Part shown: one piece after another, positions 42,422-46,741 of the stretch | How positions within the stretch are numbered: position 1 is the stretch's first letter | Layout: every line of letters starts with the position of its first letter | Source of the DNA: DAIDKA01 sp049792815 | GTDB taxonomy: Bacteria; Pseudomonadota; Gammaproteobacteria; Steroidobacterales; Steroidobacteraceae | Direction of reading: 5' to 3' | NCBI GenBank assembly: GCA_049792815.1 | Contig: JBARBG010000149.1 | Coordinates: 1 to 46,741 of the forward strand | Length of the DNA stretch: 46,741 nucleotides | Notes under the pieces: generated by a model | Database searches by the model: none | What the model was told of the DNA's origin: nothing | The model's input: only the letters and a program-made list of their open reading frames with translations | Position numbers and translations under genes: made by a program

Positions 42422-44593
42422 CTAAGCCGCGGAGGCGGTGGGCGTTTCGGCCAGGGTCTTCAGCCGCACGTAGTCGGTCTTGCCGGTTCCCAGCAGGGGA
42501 ATCTCCGCGACCACCTGCAACACCCGCGGGACCGCGAGATCCGGCGCGCCGAGGCCCCTGGCCGCAGCACTCAAATGTTCGCGTGACAGGTTGGGGTCGG
42601 TTGTGAACAGCACGATGGCTTCGCCCTTTGCAGCATCGCTGCGGGTGGTTGCAGCATGGGAAAATCCGGCCGATGTCGTGATGGCGATCCGCTCGACCAC
42701 TTCCAGCGAAATCATTTCGCCGGCGATTTTCGCGAAGCGCTTCACCCGGCCGCGGATGTGCAGGAAATCATCCTCGTCCACACTGACGATGTCGCCGGTG
42801 GCGTACCAGCCGGGTCGCACCGAAGCGGGTGGCTGCAGGATGCCGGGCCGGTCGTGCAACAGGTAGCCCTTCATGAGATTGGGTCCGCTGACGTGCAGGA
42901 TGCCGGCACCCTCGACGCCGGGTACGGCTTCCAGCTCATACTGCATTCCCGGCACAACCTGGCCGACACTGCCGATGCGGCAGGCCATGGGGACGTTCAC
43001 CGCTATCACCGGCGCGCACTCCGTCACCCCGTAGCCTTCGAGCACCCGGATCCCGAATTTCTCGATCCACTGCCGTCGCACGTCATCGGATAACTTCTCC
43101 GCGCCAGCCACGACGTAGCGCAGCCGCCCGAAATCGTAGGGGTGCGCGAACTTGCCATAGTTCCCCAGGAACGTCGAGGTGCCGAACAGCACCGTGCAAT
43201 TGCGGTCATAGACCACCTCGGGAATGATCCGGTAGTGCAGCGGACTGGGATAGAGGAAGGCCCTGCAGCCCGACACCAGGGGCATGACGATGCCGCAGGC
43301 CAGCCCGAAGGAGTGGAACACGGGCAGGGCCACCATGAACTTGTCCAGCGGGTTGAAGTCGGCGATGGCGCGGATCTGCGCCACGTTCGACAGCAGGGAA
43401 CTGTGTGAGTGCACCACGCCCTTGGGCTGGCCTTCGGACCCGGAGGTGAACAGGACGATGGCGGCATCTTCGGGTTGCTGCTGCACGCCCAGCGAGCGCG
43501 CAAATATTCGATGCCAGAGTATCCACAGTTTGTCGCTGAAGCGCAGCTGGCTGCGCAGGTCCTCCAGGTAATGCACCCTGATGGCCGGAAGTCCCGCCAC
43601 CAGCTGTGTCAGCCGCGCCCGTTCGAGAAAGGCGCGCGAGGTGACGATGGTGCTGATGCAGGCCACGGTGCAGGCGGCGCGCAACCCATCGCGTCCCGCG
43701 GTGTAGTTGAGCATGGCCGGAATGCGTCCCAGCGCCGACAGCCCCAGCACCAGTCCCAGGGTCGGGGCCGCATTGGGCGTGAGGATACCGACCATCTCGC
43801 CGGGGCGCGTGTGGCGGCTCAGCAGCCGGCCCAGGCCCAGCGCCATGCGTAGCAGCGTCCCGTATGACTCCTCCTGCAGGCGCACGTCCTCCACCAGCCG
43901 GTAGCCGGAACCGAACGTGGCTTTCGCATCCAGGAAGGCCCGGTACAGCGTGCGTCGCGGCCGGGTGGCCACCAGCATGTCGAGCAGAATGTGGCGCATG
44001 AGCTCACCGGCGCGTCGCCGCCGCAGCTTTGCGGATGGCAGCGCCGGCATGGGAATGCTGCGCCGGGGCTGGATCATGATGCGGATCTTCGGCAACAGGC
44101 GCAGCGGGTAGATTCCGGCGAGGCGGCCAAAGTAGCTGCGGCCCGCGCCCTCGATCCGTACCGGCACCACCGTCGCGCCGGTTTTGGCGGCCACGAAGGC
44201 CGCGCCGTCATAGACCTTCATCAGCGAGCCGGTGATGGTCAGCCGGCCTTCTGGAAAAATCACCACCGGCGTTCCGGTTTCCACCAGCCTGCAGATGAGC
44301 TTCATGGCCAGCGGGCTGGTCGAGTCCACCGCCAGGTGTGGCACCAGATTCAGCAGCCAGCGGAAGTACCACTTCGCCTTCACCTGGGTGTGAACCACGA
44401 AGGTCGCGCCTACCGGGAGGAAACTGCCCAGCAGCGCACCGTCGAGGAAGGACTCGTGGTTCGCCACGATCAGCGTGCGTTCGTTGCTGAAGGCGCCGCG
44501 GTCGCCACTGAGCTGCACGCGAAACAGGGCACGCAGGACCACCCGCAGTACGAAGCGCAGAGCGCGGAAGCGGAGCGAGTCGGTGCCGGCCAC
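42422..44593 (-). CDS. aas: Bifunctional acyltransferase/acyl-ACP synthetase Aas
   Basis: Aas reacylates lyso-phosphatidylethanolamine. The 723-residue protein has an N-terminal PlsC-type acyltransferase (HX4D at His46-Asp51 in NHESFLDG; FPEGR later) and a C-terminal acyl-adenylate synthetase with LFTSGSEGQPKGVVHSHSSL, EGYGVTE and WYATGDIVSVDEDDFLHIRG. The GTG at 44593 has a GAGAGG ribosome site; a TTG five codons earlier is possible. It lies 12 bases after the lipoprotein gene. lplT next to it completes the recycling pair. Confidence 0.93.
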   Translation of the reverse strand: MAGTDSLRFRALRFVLRVVLRALFRVQLSGDRGAFSNERTLIVANHESFLDGALLGSFLPVGATFVVHTQVKAKWYFRWLLNLVPHLAVDSTSPLAMKLICRLVETGTPVVIFPEGRLTITGSLMKVYDGAAFVAAKTGATVVPVRIEGAGRSYFGRLAGIYPLRLLPKIRIMIQPRRSIPMPALPSAKLRRRRAGELMRHILLDMLVATRPRRTLYRAFLDAKATFGSGYRLVEDVRLQEESYGTLLRMALGLGRLLSRHTRPGEMVGILTPNAAPTLGLVLGLSALGRIPAMLNYTAGRDGLRAACTVACISTIVTSRAFLERARLTQLVAGLPAIRVHYLEDLRSQLRFSDKLWILWHRIFARSLGVQQQPEDAAIVLFTSGSEGQPKGVVHSHSSLLSNVAQIRAIADFNPLDKFMVALPVFHSFGLACGIVMPLVSGCRAFLYPSPLHYRIIPEVVYDRNCTVLFGTSTFLGNYGKFAHPYDFGRLRYVVAGAEKLSDDVRRQWIEKFGIRVLEGYGVTECAPVIAVNVPMACRIGSVGQVVPGMQYELEAVPGVEGAGILHVSGPNLMKGYLLHDRPGILQPPASVRPGWYATGDIVSVDEDDFLHIRGRVKRFAKIAGEMISLEVVERIAITTSAGFSHAATTRSDAAKGEAIVLFTTDPNLSREHLSAAARGLGAPDLAVPRVLQVVAEIPLLGTGKTDYVRLKTLAETPTASAA

Positions 44594-44604
44594 GGTACTA
44601 CCTC

Positions 44605-45450
44605 TCAATATTGCGAAGCGGCGCGTCGTGCCACGGCGAGGAGCAGCAGGCCGATGAACCCGCCTCCGAGGGCGCCGCCGCCGCCAGGAGCGCCCGTGGC
44701 ATTCTTCGACACGACGCGGATGGGTGCCGTGCCGGACCTCACATCCGCTTCAAACTTGGATAATGCGGCGTCGAAATGCTCGATCATCTGATCGGTGGCC
44801 GCATCGAACCCGGTAATGTCCGTCTCACGGGCTTTGCGGGCGGCGTCGATCAACGTCGTGTTGCCATGCCGTACATCGGTGCCGCCCGCCCGGATGATCA
44901 ACTGGCGGCTCTCCGGGTCCACGACCGCGAGGTCCACCAGCGTGGACACATCGTGGCGGCTACCCTTCACGACATAGGCGCCGACGATGGTGAGATAGGC
45001 CAGCGACCAGTTGTTCTGGTCAAGGTGAGTCTCCTGATCAAAAGACACCAATGCGATGACGTCTACTCCATACAGGCGCTGTACGCCGTTCAGGCCCGCA
45101 TAGCCGCGGTGTCCTGACAGATAGTAATCCGGCAGCACCACGATGTCGGTGACGAACTTGCGGCTGGCGAAGCGCTGTTTGATGCGTTCCAGGAGGGTCT
45201 CCTTTTGCGCCTCATCCAGGCCTGCCGCCTGCGCATTCGCGCTGGGCAGAAACGCCAGGCCGACGCGCAGGGGTATCTTCAGCTGCGGTTGCTCCGTGGC
45301 CGGCGGTGGCAGCCGCCCGGGATACAGGAAGTCCACGAGGCTCGAGGAAGAGTGCGCGTGCCCGCCGCAGTACGGCAGGCAGGGCAGGTTCACGCACCCG
45401 GCCAGCGCCAGGGTGCCAAGCGCCAGCAGCACTGCAAACCCTTTGTTCAT
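44605..45450 (-). CDS. Rhombotarget lipoprotein with GlyGly-CTERM-like tail
   Basis: The 281-residue product has a lipobox LALAGC with the lipidated Cys19 and Cys24/Cys28 shortly after. The C-terminus is a Gly-rich stretch (GAPGGGGALGGG), a hydrophobic segment (FIGLLLLAVA) and RR, matching the GlyGly-CTERM signal processed by rhombosortase. The middle domain (PLRVGLAFLPSANAQ, VVLPDYYL) fits the rhombotarget lipoprotein family. No rhombosortase gene is in the window. SD AGGGAG precedes the ATG. First gene of the aas-lplT operon. A divergent XRE gene lies 130 bases away. Confidence 0.8.
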   Translation of the reverse strand: MNKGFAVLLALGTLALAGCVNLPCLPYCGGHAHSSSSLVDFLYPGRLPPPATEQPQLKIPLRVGLAFLPSANAQAAGLDEAQKETLLERIKQRFASRKFVTDIVVLPDYYLSGHRGYAGLNGVQRLYGVDVIALVSFDQETHLDQNNWSLAYLTIVGAYVVKGSRHDVSTLVDLAVVDPESRQLIIRAGGTDVRHGNTTLIDAARKARETDITGFDAATDQMIEHFDAALSKFEADVRSGTAPIRVVSKNATGAPGGGGALGGGFIGLLLLAVARRAASQY

Positions 45451-45580
45451 CTCTGTCTCCCTGTTGCCTTGCCGTGATCAAGTCGCGGGTTGCAATGTCC
45501 GGGAGCAGCGCTGGTTGTGCCACCATTTTCAAAAAAGTCGCTATGGGGTGGCCTTTTGGTATCACCCGGTGATACCATTT
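45451..45580. promoter_or_regulatory. Divergent control region between lipoprotein and XRE regulator genes
   Basis: The 130-base intergenic region is more AT-rich than its neighbours, with an A-tract (CAAAAAAG) near 45533. It should hold promoters for both genes, but none matches a full consensus. It contains the palindrome described separately. It is the longest gene-free stretch in the window. Confidence 0.55.
45558..45576. promoter_or_regulatory. Perfect 19-bp palindrome, likely regulator operator
   Basis: GGTATCACC, a central C, then GGTGATACC form a perfect inverted repeat with 9-bp arms, ending four bases before the ATG of the XRE-type regulator gene. Length and symmetry fit the operator of a dimeric helix-turn-helix protein. 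Autoregulation by the adjacent gene is the simplest reading. Confidence 0.65.
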
Positions 45581-46318
45581 ATGCAAATGGCCGGACGCAC
45601 GAGGATTGTGACCGAACTGAAGCGCGCGCTGCGCGCCAGCGGCCATACTTATGCGCATGTGGCGGGCAAGCTTGATTTGAGTGTCGCGAGCGTCAAGCGA
45701 CTGTTCTCCCAGGAAGACCTGACCCTGGAAAGGATCGACGCGATCTGCGACCTGATCGGCCTGGGATTGATTGAGATCCTGGATCGGGCGCGCGAACCGA
45801 TGACTCCCGCAAAACAGCTCACGCACGCCCAGGAAAGCGAGATCGTTGCGGATCTGCGGCTGCTCTTCATGACCTGGCTGGTGCTCATCCGCACGCCCTT
45901 CGAGGAGATTGTTCAAACCTACCGCTTCACGGAGCGTGAAGCGCTGAAGTACCTGATCCGCCTGGACCGCCTCAAGGTGATTGAGCTGCAGCCGGGCAAC
46001 CGGGTGAAGCTGCTGGTCAGCCGCCACTTCAGTTGGCGCTCCGGCGGCCCGGTCCAGAAGTACATCGGCCAGAAGCTGCTGCGGGAATTCTTCGCCAGTC
46101 ACTTCACCGAACCGACCGAGGAGTTTTTCTTTTACGGCGGCCGGGTCTCGGGGGAGGCCCTGGGCCGGATCAAGCGCGCCCTGCAGGGCGCCGCGCGTGA
46201 GTGCGCGGAGATCATCGAACGGGACCGGTCCGGCACCCACGAGCGCCACGGCGCGGCATTCGTCCTGGCGTTGCGCCCCTGGAATTACAGCGGCTTCAAG
46301 CAATTCGACCGGGACTGA
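45581..46318 (+). CDS. XRE-family helix-turn-helix transcriptional regulator
   Basis: The 245-residue protein has an N-terminal Cro/CI-type helix-turn-helix (about 8-60: TYAHVAGKLDLSVASVKRLF). The remaining 180 residues form an alpha/beta effector region with DRLKVIELQPGNRVKLLVSR, which resembles a winged-helix segment, and YIGQKLLREFFASHF. The effector domain is not identified. The ATG at 45581 directly follows the palindrome; the frame is open upstream across the divergent promoter but without homology. The start two codons later (ATG 45587) is also possible. It may control the divergent lipoprotein-aas-lplT operon. Confidence 0.82.
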   Translation: MQMAGRTRIVTELKRALRASGHTYAHVAGKLDLSVASVKRLFSQEDLTLERIDAICDLIGLGLIEILDRAREPMTPAKQLTHAQESEIVADLRLLFMTWLVLIRTPFEEIVQTYRFTEREALKYLIRLDRLKVIELQPGNRVKLLVSRHFSWRSGGPVQKYIGQKLLREFFASHFTEPTEEFFFYGGRVSGEALGRIKRALQGAARECAEIIERDRSGTHERHGAAFVLALRPWNYSGFKQFDRD

Positions 46319-46324
46319 GATGCG

Positions 46325-46741
46325 GTGAAGATCCTGTTCGTGTGCCTGGGAAATATCTGCCGCTCACCGACGGCCGAGGCGGTACTGCGGGGTATCGCGG
46401 CCCGTGAGGCCCCGCAACTGGGTCTTACCGTGGATTCAGCCGGCACCTCCAACTATCACCCGGGTTCACCGCCCGATCGGCGTGCGCAGATCGTGGCCCG
46501 AAAATGCGGCTATGAACTGTCGGCGCTGCGTGCGCGGCAGGTCTGCGCTGCAGACTTTGCGCACTTCGATCTGATTCTCGCCATGGATCGCAACAATCTG
46601 CAGGAACTCCTGCAGCGCGCGCCCAAGGCGGCGCGCGACAGGATCCAATTGTTCCTCGACTACGCACCAGAACAGCCGGTCCGCGAAGTTCCAGACCCGT
46701 ACTACGGCGGACCCCACGGCTTTGAGGACGTGCTGGAGCTG
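46325..46741 (+). CDS. Low-molecular-weight protein tyrosine phosphatase, 3' truncated
   Basis: This frame runs to the right edge with 139 residues shown; full-length proteins have about 150-165. The CX5R catalytic loop is CLGNICRS (Cys7, Arg13), and the general acid Asp124 lies in VPDPYYGG. The start is GTG 46325, six bases after the regulator gene; ATG 46320 would hit a TGA at once. In Pseudomonas the homologue ptpA follows kdsB and precedes murB, so in this genome a block of seven genes lies between kdsB and this gene. Substrates (tyrosine kinases of capsule export, or others) are unknown. Confidence 0.92.
   Translation, partial: MKILFVCLGNICRSPTAEAVLRGIAAREAPQLGLTVDSAGTSNYHPGSPPDRRAQIVARKCGYELSALRARQVCAADFAHFDLILAMDRNNLQELLQRAPKAARDRIQLFLDYAPEQPVREVPDPYYGGPHGFEDVLEL

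Noticed and set aside
45143..45580. A 146-codon N-terminal extension of the XRE regulator frame.
   Set aside because: It crosses the divergent lipoprotein gene and promoter region and shows no homology; the helix-turn-helix starts shortly after ATG 45581.

Overview
The window is dense, high-GC bacterial chromosome (roughly two thirds G+C by eye). It carries about 51 protein genes, mostly housekeeping, and no rRNA, tRNA, CRISPR array or insertion sequence that I can see. No gap between genes exceeds about 130 bases. Gene content and order (recJ-prfB-lysS, sdhCDAB-sdhE, rpoE-rseA-rseB, lepA-lepB-rnc-era-recO-pdxJ, nagZ-csiV-mfd, lol genes, exbBD-msbA-lpxK-kdsB) point to a gammaproteobacterium. 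A deep xanthomonad, Nevskiales or Steroidobacter-type lineage fits best, but that placement is inference from gene order and codon bias only.

Layout: 1-5793 (+) holds the end of an RpfE-like protein, recJ, prfB with its programmed +1 frameshift, lysS and murI. 5795-7331 (-) holds an AbiEii-like nucleotidyltransferase of visibly lower GC and ygfZ. 7364-11226 (+) is a succinate dehydrogenase cluster flanked by two flavin-maturation factors, an SDHAF4-like protein and SdhE. 11225-13858 (+) is the sigma-E module, with a well-matched sigma-E promoter, rpoE, rseA, rseB and a small glutaredoxin-like gene. 13940-24512 (+) runs lepA, lepB, a DUF4845 gene, rnc, era, recO, pdxJ, a PolB-type exonuclease, rlmD, nagZ and a LOV-like PAS/degenerate-GGDEF protein. 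24509-28995 (-) holds csiV, mfd and a small exported protein.

29124-32320 (+) encodes the lipoprotein-release ABC transporter as two different permeases plus LolD. A DUF2062 gene is convergent with it. 32850-37786 (+) is an envelope/LPS operon (exbB, exbD, msbA, lpxK, a Trm112-like gene, kdsB). Translationally coupled to its end are a secreted protein of three tandem SnoaL/NTF2-like repeats and a signal-peptidase-I-like protein whose catalytic Ser is Ala. 40325-45450 (-) is a tight four-gene operon: a rhombotarget (GlyGly-CTERM-like) lipoprotein, aas, lplT and a beta-hydroxyacid dehydrogenase. A divergent XRE-type regulator follows a perfect 19-bp palindrome. The window ends inside a low-molecular-weight tyrosine phosphatase gene.

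Most genes overlap by 1-17 bases (ATGA, GTGA), so translational coupling is the rule. In two places (sdhE and mfd) the only start consistent with full family homology is a CTG overlapping the upstream TGA as CTGA. The most unusual content is the kdsB-linked triple-repeat/dead-peptidase pair, the Cys-less LOV-like/degenerate GGDEF protein, the lipoprotein-aas-lplT operon, and a LepB with an insertion in its conserved box E.
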